This document shows positions 1-6,347 of a stretch of 15,230 nucleotides of DNA, one piece after another. The DNA is from Bryobacterales bacterium. GTDB lineage: Bacteria > Acidobacteriota > Terriglobia > Bryobacterales > Bryobacteraceae. The translations under genes and the position numbers were made by a program. Position 1 is the first letter of the stretch, and each line of letters begins with the position of its first letter. The notes under the pieces are model-generated. The model did not search any database. It was given only the letters and a program-made list of their open reading frames with translations, and was not told the origin of the DNA. Location: NCBI GenBank assembly GCA_003132905.1, contig PKZC01000192.1, positions 2,708 to 17,937 on the forward strand, written 5' to 3'.

Positions 1-512
1 GGAAAGCCTGTGGCCAGCATCTTCAGGTGAATGGATGGGTCCTTGTGTCCAGTGAATCCTACAAACCGGACCTTCCCTTCCTTCTTGGCCTGCTCCAGAG
101 CCTCCGCGGCGCCACCTTTCCGGATGAACAAGTCCGGATCGTTGTCGAAGCACACGCCGTGGATCTGCCAAAGATCCAGATGATCGGTTCGGAACCGATG
201 CAAAGATTCCTCGAGCATGCGCAGCGCCAGGGCCTTGTCGCGCCCATGTGTACATACCTTGGTCATGAGGAACACGCGATCGCGCACGCCCTGTAAACCG
301 TCGCCCATCCAGACTTCGGTCTTCCCGCGGTGATACTCCCAGCAATTGTCGAAGAATGTAATGCCGCCATCCACGGCCTGCCTAACCAGGCGTATCGCAG
401 TGTTGACGTCCGGTGCATCGCCGAGGTGATGGCCGCCGAAGCCCAGCGCCGAAATCTTCACGTCGTGGCGACCAAATTGTCGCAAAGGAATCGCATCACT
501 AGCGTTCGGCAT
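1..512 (-). CDS. Aldo/keto reductase, N-terminal part (runs off left edge)
   Basis: This is the first 170 residues of an NAD(P)H-dependent aldo/keto reductase (TIM barrel, cytosolic); the C-terminal part lies beyond base 1. The ATG at 512-510 is preceded by GGGAG six bases upstream, which fixes the start. The family tetrad is visible: D55 and Y60 in FDNCWEYHRG, K85 in LMTKVCTHG and H118 in LWQIHG. In most members the first motif reads DTAxxYG, so the NCWEYH version marks a distinct subgroup, as does the Cys-containing segment after K85 and the HGVCFDNDP stretch. Spacing of the tetrad is normal and the reading frame is intact to the edge. It lies 120 bases after ctaB on the same strand and may be a separate transcript. 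Substrate cannot be inferred. It is a different subgroup from the complete reductase at 9296-10279. The fold is certain by motif; the physiological role is not. Confidence 0.88.
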   Translation of the reverse strand, partial: MPNASDAIPLRQFGRHDVKISALGFGGHHLGDAPDVNTAIRLVRQAVDGGITFFDNCWEYHRGKTEVWMGDGLQGVRDRVFLMTKVCTHGRDKALALRMLEESLHRFRTDHLDLWQIHGVCFDNDPDLFIRKGGAAEALEQAKKEGKVRFVGFTGHKDPSIHLKMLATGF

Positions 513-632
513 CGTGCGCTCCCATCATGGACGCATATAGTGCAAGTGAACCGCCAATGGTCTGGACTTGATCTAAAACGACTTGTTTTGCGGTCCTTCG
601 AAGTGTGTCGAAATAGAGCCACTCCGCGACGC
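513..632 (-). promoter_or_regulatory. Intergenic leader of the partial aldo/keto reductase
   Basis: These 120 bases separate ctaB from the next gene on the minus strand. Read on that strand they hold a TATATG hexamer about 28 bases before the start codon, which could be a -10 element. No convincing -35 lies at the usual distance. A good ribosome site (GGGAG, six bases from the ATG) ends the gap. No small gene is visible. A promoter here is only inferred from the gap length. Confidence 0.3.
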
Positions 633-644
633 CTAGGCGGCTCT
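615..644 (-). terminator. Possible hairpin at the end of ctaB
   Basis: Read on the minus strand, AGAGCC (644-639) pairs perfectly with GGCTCT (620-615) across an 18-base loop. The loop contains the palindrome GCCTAGGC and the ctaB stop codon at 635-633. The tail that follows (ATTTCGAC) has only a three-base T run, so this is a weak candidate for an intrinsic terminator. It may only be an mRNA 3'-end structure at the end of the respiratory operon. Confidence 0.25.
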
Positions 645-1547
645 TAGATTCTTAACGACCATTATCAAGATGAACGCCAGCGGCAGGTACACAATGGAAG
701 CCATCAGCAATCGGCGTGCGGCCAAGTTAGATCTTCGAAAAGCTAGACGGGCGCTCATGATGAAATATCCTGAGCTGAGCGCGAAGGCCACAACAAAATA
801 GACGATACCGGCGTGGCCAAACACTGCTGGGCTCAAGCTGATTGGAATGAGTGCAAGCGACGGCACGAGGGCTTGCCAAGACATAAAGCGCCCGCTTTGT
901 TCTCCCTGAGGAAGAACTAAGTATCCAGCACGCGCATAGTCATCGCGATACATCCACGCTATAGCCATGAAGTGGGGAAACTGCCAAAGGAACAGAATGG
1001 CCCAGAGTACGATTGCTTCGAAGCTCAACTTCCCCGACGCGGCGGCCCATCCGATCAGTGGAGGCATGGCGCCGGAAACAGCACCGACCAATGTGCAGAG
1101 AGGTGTCTTTCGTTTTAGCGGTGTGTACAAGTCCAAATAGCTCGCCAGAGTGAATAGAGCGAGCAGGCTTGCCAGTGGGTTAACCGCCACCGCCAGATAG
1201 ATGCCGCCGCCAAAAGACAGCAGAATCCCGAACCAAAGAGCTGAAACAGGGTCGACCCTGTCGTCCGCGAGCGGCCGCCTTCGAGTCCTCCGCATCTGAG
1301 CATCGAAGCGACGCTCGGCATATTGATTGAGCACACCCGCGCCGCTCGATACCATCAGCGTGCCCAGAAGCGTGTGAATCAGCAGCACGAGGGGAAAGCC
1401 ATGACGCTCCGTTGGCAAACCCATGTAGAAACCGGCGAAGGTTGCGATTGCAATCAGGAAGTTGATTTCCGGCTTGGTAAGCGCCCAAAAGTCGGCGGCT
1501 TTTGTATTGGACCGCGCGACGCAAGGCTGCTGTGCGACAGTTGCCAT
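633..1547 (-). CDS. ctaB: Protoheme IX farnesyltransferase (heme O synthase)
   Basis: This 304-residue polytopic membrane enzyme of the UbiA prenyltransferase family adds a farnesyl group to heme B to give heme O, the precursor of heme A in the oxidase encoded upstream. The Mg-diphosphate site is seen as N74-x3-E78-x3-D82 followed by MRRT and RRPL. E78 replaces the usual first Asp, as in eukaryotic COX10. Further family signatures are YTPLKRKTP (141-149), the LWQFPHFMAIAW segment (187-198) and MYRDDYARAGY (199-209). About eight to nine hydrophobic segments and the length both fit CtaB/CyoE. The ATG at 1547 follows the ctaG stop by two bases, with GGAG about 13 bases upstream, so translation is probably coupled. 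It is the last gene of the respiratory operon. Heme A synthase (CtaA), needed for the next step, is not in the window. Confidence 0.96.
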   Translation of the reverse strand: MATVAQQPCVARSNTKAADFWALTKPEINFLIAIATFAGFYMGLPTERHGFPLVLLIHTLLGTLMVSSGAGVLNQYAERRFDAQMRRTRRRPLADDRVDPVSALWFGILLSFGGGIYLAVAVNPLASLLALFTLASYLDLYTPLKRKTPLCTLVGAVSGAMPPLIGWAAASGKLSFEAIVLWAILFLWQFPHFMAIAWMYRDDYARAGYLVLPQGEQSGRFMSWQALVPSLALIPISLSPAVFGHAGIVYFVVAFALSSGYFIMSARLAFRRSNLAARRLLMASIVYLPLAFILIMVVKNLRAA

Positions 1548-1549
1548 AT

Positions 1550-2170
1550 TCAGATGAACTCCGCGGTTAGTTCACGCCGCTGCGGCGAGAGCAGCCTGAT
1601 TGTGACTAAGGCTGCAGGAGCCAGATAGGCAAACGTCACCCAAACCCACATCAACGCACCCGCAAACTCTTGGTCTCCGAGTGGTGAAATATCGAATAGC
1701 CGGGGCGCGGACAAATAGTGCGGGTAGACAACGCGACCGCAGAACGTAAGAAACGCTGAGAGTGCGTCACACGGTAACGTAGCGAGGAAAAGGTATAAGG
1801 GCACGCCCCACCGCGGACACCCTTTCGGCTGGATTACAGGCCACCAAAACAGAAGGCCCGCGATGAAGAAGGTGGCATGTTCGAATGCATGCCCTGCCGC
1901 CGACCGCATACCCATTTCGAACAACGCGGGAACATGCCACGCGATTACGGTTGTAGTGCCGACGAGCCAGCAAACAATTGGATGAACAAATCCAACTGGC
2001 AGGGCGCGGGCGGACAAGCCCATCAAAATCAGGGGCGCTGCTACGGTCATCAACAGCAGGTGCTGCGCCATGTGGGCTGTGAGAAGTTGATGATCCCATG
2101 CGGCGAGAGGCGATCCGACAGCGATCCACACTGCAACCATCCCCGTGATCAAAAACGTGAGCCGCCACAT
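1550..2170 (-). CDS. ctaG: Cytochrome c oxidase assembly protein of the caa3_CtaG family
   Basis: This is a 206-residue integral membrane protein of the Bacillus-type CtaG family, needed for assembly of the caa3 oxidase, probably for copper delivery. It is unrelated to the Cox11-type protein also called CtaG. Family landmarks are the DHQLLTAHMAQHLLLM segment near the N-terminus, WHVPALFEM, the HAFEHATFF helix followed by FWWPV, and DQEFAGALMW before the last helix. The membrane His and Met residues could bind copper. I chose the ATG at 2170: it comes seven bases after the cytochrome b stop and has AGGGCAGG just upstream. An in-frame GTG at 2209 would add 13 residues inside the cytochrome b gene and has no ribosome site. 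The protein is somewhat shorter than many homologues, but both conserved His clusters are present. It lies between cytochrome b and ctaB, as expected for assembly factors placed at the end of an oxidase operon. Confidence 0.92.
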   Translation of the reverse strand: MWRLTFLITGMVAVWIAVGSPLAAWDHQLLTAHMAQHLLLMTVAAPLILMGLSARALPVGFVHPIVCWLVGTTTVIAWHVPALFEMGMRSAAGHAFEHATFFIAGLLFWWPVIQPKGCPRWGVPLYLFLATLPCDALSAFLTFCGRVVYPHYLSAPRLFDISPLGDQEFAGALMWVWVTFAYLAPAALVTIRLLSPQRRELTAEFI

Positions 2171-2177
2171 ACCTGCC

Positions 2178-3632
2178 CTACGGGCGTGCTCCAGTTTCCG
2201 AAGCGTCACGCGCGGGCGCTAGTCCGGCCGGGTGCAGCGTGTCGAGAAACGCAACCAGGGCGGTGGTCTCAGCGGGACTCAGGTTCTTTCCGTAGGCGGG
2301 CATGTTGCCGCCACCCTGAATCACCTGGCGGATTAACTGATCCTCGGTGAGCTCGACGGCCACACGATCGAGTTCCGGCCCGCGCTTTCCTCCCGAGCCG
2401 CCCAACGCGTGGCAGTTGTGGCACTGCTTGGCTTGAAAAACGAGCGCTCCCTGGCGCTCCAGGGCGGTGCGTCCTTTCAGGTATTGCGCTGGAATCGGTT
2501 CGCCGCTCCACGCATCCATTACCGGACTCCACGGTGCATTGCCGGCCAAGTGCGTAAAAGTACCGAGTGCGACGGCAACCAGCAGAATCGTGAGAACAGC
2601 TATGGGGCGGCGCTTCCAGCTTTTTTCGCCTTCGCCTGAGAAAAACGGGAGCGCCACCAGGATACCCAGCACGATCACCGGACCAATCAGTAACGCCGGG
2701 GTCTCTAATGACGGCGGAAGCAACGACAGCACTGCATAGAGCCACAGAAAGAAGTAATCCGGCCGAGGAACGGTCTGGATAATTGTAGGATCGGGCTGGC
2801 CGCTCGGTCCGAATGGGCCAAAATACATGGCGCACGCGGCGATCGCGAGAAGGATAAATCCCGAGAAAAACATGTCCTTGACTATCGCGCCAGGCACAAA
2901 CGGAACGCTGTCTTTACGGAGCAGTTCGTGATACTCCTTTACATATGTCGCGCGGCGAACTATGCGCCCGGGCATGGGCCATTCGTTGATTCCAAGCTTC
3001 AACACCAGGAGCAAATGGAGGCCAACGAAAGCCAGCAACGATCCCGGAATCACGAATACGTGCAAGGCGAAGAAGCGTGAAAGCGTGGCGCCGGCTATGA
3101 TCGGACCACCCAACAACAGCTTCACAATCCACGGCCCGAGAATAGGTACACGGCTCGCAATGGAAGCCCCGATTCCCAGGCCCCAGTAGGCGTCCTGATC
3201 GAATCGAAGTACCTGGCCGGTGAAGGCCATCCCGAGTGTCAACAAAAGCAAAAGAACGCCGACGACCCAGGTCAGCTCTCTCGGAAATTTGTAGGCTCCG
3301 AAGAGGAACACTTGAACCATGTGGATCAGGACGATCGCGACCATGAAATTAGAGTCCCAGCCATGGAGGGCTCGAATGAACCATCCCAGCATGACCTGGT
3401 GATTGAGAATCTGCAGACTGTTCCATGCTTCTGCGCCGGAGGGCACATATAGAAGGGCGAGAAGAATGCCAGTGACGAGCTGAAGCATGAACACAGTGAG
3501 CGCGGCGCTGCCGAAAACGTAAGCCCAGCTCGCTGTTTCACGCGGCACCGGGTGCTGCATGGTCTCGCGGATCGGCTGAGCGAGCTGAAGCCGCTTGTCG
3601 AACCAGCCGCCAATTGTCTTGATCAAGCGCAT
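2178..3632 (-). CDS. Cytochrome b6/subunit IV-like protein fused to a C-terminal cytochrome c
   Basis: This 484-residue protein is the quinol-oxidising core of a bc-type complex III. The b6-like part has heme ligands H90 and H104 in helix B and H191 and H206 in helix D. The 14 residues between H191 and H206 are the b6f-type spacing; bc1-type cytochrome b has 13. GAYKFPRELTW (112-122) is typical. The subunit IV-like part follows (about 250-360); its Qo motif, normally PEWY or PDWY, reads PDYF (291-294). The Cys that holds heme cn in b6f complexes appears to be Val39. A class I cytochrome c domain ends the protein, with CHNCH at 404-408 and axial M444 in NMPAYG. The gene overlaps the Rieske stop by ten bases and has no clear ribosome site, so it is probably translated by coupling. 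Fusion of b6, subunit IV and cytochrome c in one chain is known in several phyla. Functional assignment is secure; use of menaquinol is inferred. Confidence 0.95.
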   Translation of the reverse strand: MRLIKTIGGWFDKRLQLAQPIRETMQHPVPRETASWAYVFGSAALTVFMLQLVTGILLALLYVPSGAEAWNSLQILNHQVMLGWFIRALHGWDSNFMVAIVLIHMVQVFLFGAYKFPRELTWVVGVLLLLLTLGMAFTGQVLRFDQDAYWGLGIGASIASRVPILGPWIVKLLLGGPIIAGATLSRFFALHVFVIPGSLLAFVGLHLLLVLKLGINEWPMPGRIVRRATYVKEYHELLRKDSVPFVPGAIVKDMFFSGFILLAIAACAMYFGPFGPSGQPDPTIIQTVPRPDYFFLWLYAVLSLLPPSLETPALLIGPVIVLGILVALPFFSGEGEKSWKRRPIAVLTILLVAVALGTFTHLAGNAPWSPVMDAWSGEPIPAQYLKGRTALERQGALVFQAKQCHNCHALGGSGGKRGPELDRVAVELTEDQLIRQVIQGGGNMPAYGKNLSPAETTALVAFLDTLHPAGLAPARDASETGARP

Positions 3633-4177
3633 GGCGGTTTTTCGAGAGAGATGTTGATCAGGCGCGCTGTGGGAACGCCGGTGGTCGGCATCTCGCCGGC
3701 TTGGATGTGCAGATTGCCCTGCTCCACTTTGTAGCGATATTGGAAGAGGCCACGCTCGGGAGGTCCGGAGGCGCGCGAACCATCCTCATAGTAGACGCCA
3801 CCGTGGCAGGGACACATGAACAGGCCTGACTGCGGGAACCAACGGACCGGGCAGCCTAGATGCGCGCAATTGATCGCGAAAACCTGGAACCTTTCGCCAG
3901 CCACGTGGCGCACCCAGCAGGGAATATTTGCGGTTTGCCCATCCGTTGGCTCGGACACCGGGTTTCGATAAGTCGCCAGGCGTGTTTCGCCCTCTGGAAA
4001 CTGAGCGAGCGGACCGAGCGAGAGCCAGGAATCGTAGCCTGGCTTCCGTGCACGCATCACAGGCGAAAGAATGTAACCCACAACCGGCAGTGCCAGGACT
4101 ATACCGATAGCTCCATTAAAGAGGAGTCCAAGCTTAAACAACATTCCGCGTCTCGAGAGTCCATCCGGCGGCGTCAT
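3623..4177 (-). CDS. Rieske iron-sulfur subunit of the bc complex
   Basis: This 184-residue protein carries the 2Fe-2S cluster that takes electrons from quinol at the Qo site and passes them to cytochrome c. A single N-terminal membrane anchor (about 16-38) is preceded by SRRGMLF, resembling a twin-arginine signal, as expected for a protein exported folded. The cluster motifs are CAHLGC (C104, H106, C109) and CPCHGG (C122, C124, H125). C104, H106, C122 and H125 bind iron; C109 and C124 form the disulfide. The ATG at 4177 overlaps the preceding cytochrome c stop as ATGA and has GAGGAGG six bases upstream, the clearest ribosome site in the operon. The gene order cytochrome c, Rieske, cytochrome b is that of qcrCAB clusters. 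Unlike actinobacterial QcrA, which has three membrane helices, this version has one. It could be named qcrA or petA; I leave the symbol blank because naming differs between lineages. Confidence 0.95.
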   Translation of the reverse strand: MTPPDGLSRRGMLFKLGLLFNGAIGIVLALPVVGYILSPVMRARKPGYDSWLSLGPLAQFPEGETRLATYRNPVSEPTDGQTANIPCWVRHVAGERFQVFAINCAHLGCPVRWFPQSGLFMCPCHGGVYYEDGSRASGPPERGLFQYRYKVEQGNLHIQAGEMPTTGVPTARLINISLEKPPCA

Positions 4178-4899
4178 CGAATTCCTCCTCGCAATTGCAA
4201 AGCATTTGAAAAAGGCTGTGGACGCTGCGCGACCAGCCAAGCCACTACGTCAGAGACATCTTCCGGTGACATCGGCCTGCCGGGTACGTCACCGCGCCAA
4301 TCGGGAGCACCCAACTCGGGACGTCCGACGATTACGGTTGTACGCAGGTATTGATCGCTCACCAATGCGAGAAACGAGCCATCCACGATGGAACTCGCCC
4401 GCTTGCCCCCATGGCCGTCTCCTCCATGACACGACGAGCAGTAAATACCGTATGCGGACGCGCCGCGGCTCGGATCGCCGGGACTCTGCGCCGCATAGGG
4501 CGGAGGATTAGAGCCGCGCAAAGCATCTACATTGGATAGAGCTTCGGGCTTAGCCCAGCGAGTTCGAATTCCGCGCAGGATGACATTGACTTGGTCGTCA
4601 GTCAGCATTCCGCCGGAATGTTGCGCAAATGCAGGCATGGACGTTCCGGGAATTCCGTCAGCCGTTACTCGACGAATCGTCGAATCGTCAGCAATGGCGA
4701 GGTAAACCGGGTCGCCAAGCGCGATCGCGGCCCCGCCCTTTCCGTCCGAGCCATGACATCCGGCACAGTTGCGTGCGTATAGAAAACTGAAGTCCATGAT
4801 CTTGTTCGGCGCGAGCACTTCCGAATCTACTGGCTTGTGATCACCACAAGCGGTGGTGACCGCGAGCGCTGCCGCGAAACATATTACCCGCCGGTTCAT
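4174..4899 (-). CDS. Diheme cytochrome c, probable lipoprotein, of the bc-caa3 cluster
   Basis: This 241-residue protein has two class I cytochrome c domains. The heme sites are CAGCH (45-49), with likely axial M88 in GTSMPAFA, and CSSCH (154-158), with likely axial M210 in GRPMSPED. The two domains look like a tandem duplication: both carry a CHGxDGxGG stretch. The N-terminus is a signal peptide ending AVTTAC-GD. Cys18 fits a relaxed lipobox, so the protein is probably lipid-anchored on the periplasmic face and not soluble. The ATG at 4899 overlaps the previous stop as ATGA; a longer in-frame reading to 5046 lies inside the upstream membrane protein gene and would destroy the signal peptide. 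Its place, right before the Rieske gene, is that of qcrC, the diheme c1 substitute of actinobacterial complex III. Here there is no C-terminal membrane helix, unlike QcrC. The role as the link between Rieske protein and oxidase is inferred from context. Confidence 0.93.
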   Translation of the reverse strand: MNRRVICFAAALAVTTACGDHKPVDSEVLAPNKIMDFSFLYARNCAGCHGSDGKGGAAIALGDPVYLAIADDSTIRRVTADGIPGTSMPAFAQHSGGMLTDDQVNVILRGIRTRWAKPEALSNVDALRGSNPPPYAAQSPGDPSRGASAYGIYCSSCHGGDGHGGKRASSIVDGSFLALVSDQYLRTTVIVGRPELGAPDWRGDVPGRPMSPEDVSDVVAWLVAQRPQPFSNALQLRGGIR

Positions 4900-5735
4900 C
4901 GTGGCTCGTCTTTCATACCGGACGCCTCCATGCCCGAGCGGAAGGCGAGCGGTAGTTGCTGCAGCGTACGTATGCGTCCCTGCCAGGAAACGACGACGCC
5001 CGCGACAATCCCAAATGCGAACTGCGACGCCACAAACCAGACCCAATCGATGCGCTCGTTCATCACCGGATTCACGATCCCGAGAATGCTGTGAATCAGT
5101 CCAGACCAGAGAATGGGAGCTATGAAACCTCCCAGCAGTACCGGACGCCGCGGGAGCATCGGCAACATCGCGCCGTAAAGCAAACCAACCAGCAGGGACG
5201 TGATCAGGTGAATCGGAATCGCAATCAGGAGCGCGCGCAGATGAAACGCGGCGATTACAGCCGTGTTCGTTGTGGCAGGAAAGAAACCGGCGGCCAGGAG
5301 ATTAATCGGATACCAAATGCTGGTGCGACTCAGAATGCCGTAGAGCATCGCCACCACAGCCATTGCCACGCTTCCAGCCAGGCCGCCTTTGATCCCCGCC
5401 GAAATCGGATAGATCTCGAGCGGCAGAAAGGCGCGGCGCAATTCGAGGGCGATTCCTATGCGGGCGACTTCGTGTCTCGTGGTCCGGACCTCTATCACCT
5501 GCGGCACCACTGGTACCAATTCATGTGCTTCGTGCGGCAGAACATCGCGAAACCAACCAACCGCGCCGGCGATGGCGACGATCGCTCCCAGAACGCTGAT
5601 GGCCTCGCTGGTGACTAGTCCCGCGAACAGCAATGTGATTCCAAACGCAAGTGCAATCGGCCACGCGGTTGGCGCCGGCATCTCGATCGTGTCCGGCCCT
5701 TTTTCGCTACCCTGGTTGACTAATTCGACAGCCAT
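4896..5735 (-). CDS. Unrecognised multi-pass membrane protein in the oxidase operon (oxidase subunit IV-like N-terminus)
   Basis: I do not recognise a named family for the whole of this 279-residue protein. A short soluble start is followed by two hydrophobic helices (about 25-42 and 44-62) ending in the motif GWFRDVLPHEAHE. This layout, PxPTAWP then a helix pair then GWFRDVLPHE, resembles the small subunit IV-like modules found with caa3-type oxidases. After a soluble linker (about 64-110) come roughly five more helices (114-134, 142-152, 167-190, 198-220, 231-252). Three His residues (165, 176, 215) lie in or at the ends of these helices and could be ligand or proton-path residues. The ATG at 5735 has AGGA about ten bases upstream and sits 13 bases after coxC. 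An in-frame TTG at 5762 is less likely. Its stop overlaps the next start as ATGA. Position between oxidase and bc genes suggests an accessory subunit or an assembly factor bridging the two complexes; this is inference. Confidence 0.85.
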   Translation of the reverse strand: MAVELVNQGSEKGPDTIEMPAPTAWPIALAFGITLLFAGLVTSEAISVLGAIVAIAGAVGWFRDVLPHEAHELVPVVPQVIEVRTTRHEVARIGIALELRRAFLPLEIYPISAGIKGGLAGSVAMAVVAMLYGILSRTSIWYPINLLAAGFFPATTNTAVIAAFHLRALLIAIPIHLITSLLVGLLYGAMLPMLPRRPVLLGGFIAPILWSGLIHSILGIVNPVMNERIDWVWFVASQFAFGIVAGVVVSWQGRIRTLQQLPLAFRSGMEASGMKDEPR

Positions 5736-5748
5736 TTTCTTTCTTTCC

Positions 5749-6345
5749 TCAGCGTCCGACAATGTAAACGACGATGAAGACTACCACCCAAACCACATCC
5801 ACGAAGTGCCAATACATCGACAAGACTTCGACGCGCTCAGCATGCTCTTGTCTTAAATCTCCAAGGAGCGTAAAGAGTGAAACCGTAGCAAGTGCAAGCA
5901 GGCCGACCGTTACGTGAAAGGCGTGCAGACCGACTAATGAGTAGTAGGTGGTCCCGAATAGATTCGTCTGTATCGTCAATCCTTCGTCGTAGATCAGATG
6001 GCGCCATTCACGAAACGTGCCCCCAAGAAACACTGCTCCGAGAACGAGTGTCAGAAGCCACCATAGGGAGAAGGAACGTAATTTTCCGCTCCTGATCGAC
6101 TTCAAAGCAAACTGAATCGTGAGGCTGCTTGAAAGCAGACAGATCGTGAAGAAGATCGGAACACGGAGCACATCTTGCGGCTGCGGCCCGGTAAGACTCT
6201 TGCCAATGTAAAAGATGTAAGCGACAACGAAGATGGTGAAAATCGCGGACTCTGCGGCAATCAGGCAGTACATCGCGACTGGGCCCCGCGCGGGAAGAGT
6301 CCATCGGATATCGGGTTCGTGCATGCTTACGAATGGTGCGCCCAT
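5749..6345 (-). CDS. coxC: Cytochrome c oxidase subunit III
   Basis: This 198-residue membrane protein is subunit III of the heme-copper oxidase; it stabilises subunit I and protects it from turnover inactivation. It is the short bacterial form with five helices, lacking the first two of the seven-helix type. Recognisable parts are the AAESAIFTIF helix (30-39) with the conserved Glu, QTNLFGTTYYSLVGLHAFHV (126-145), and the C-terminal YWHFVDVVWVVVF helix (178-190). The ATG at 6345 is two bases after the coxA stop. A second in-frame ATG at 6324, just before HEPDIRW, could also serve, and neither has a strong ribosome site, so coupling to coxA is likely. A longer reading back to 6477 lies inside coxA and is not credible. 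Order coxB-coxA-coxC is the usual one. Confidence 0.94.
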   Translation of the reverse strand: MGAPFVSMHEPDIRWTLPARGPVAMYCLIAAESAIFTIFVVAYIFYIGKSLTGPQPQDVLRVPIFFTICLLSSSLTIQFALKSIRSGKLRSFSLWWLLTLVLGAVFLGGTFREWRHLIYDEGLTIQTNLFGTTYYSLVGLHAFHVTVGLLALATVSLFTLLGDLRQEHAERVEVLSMYWHFVDVVWVVVFIVVYIVGR

Positions 6346-6347
6346 AG

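Noticed and set aside
4900..5046. N-terminal extension of the diheme cytochrome c to 5046
   Set aside because: It runs inside the upstream membrane protein gene and buries the signal peptide and lipobox. The ATGA overlap at 4899 is the natural start.
4956..5618. A 220-codon plus-strand open frame opposite the unnamed membrane protein
   Set aside because: The minus frame has regular helices, a ribosome site and tight coupling to its neighbours. The plus frame is a charged, low-complexity complement.
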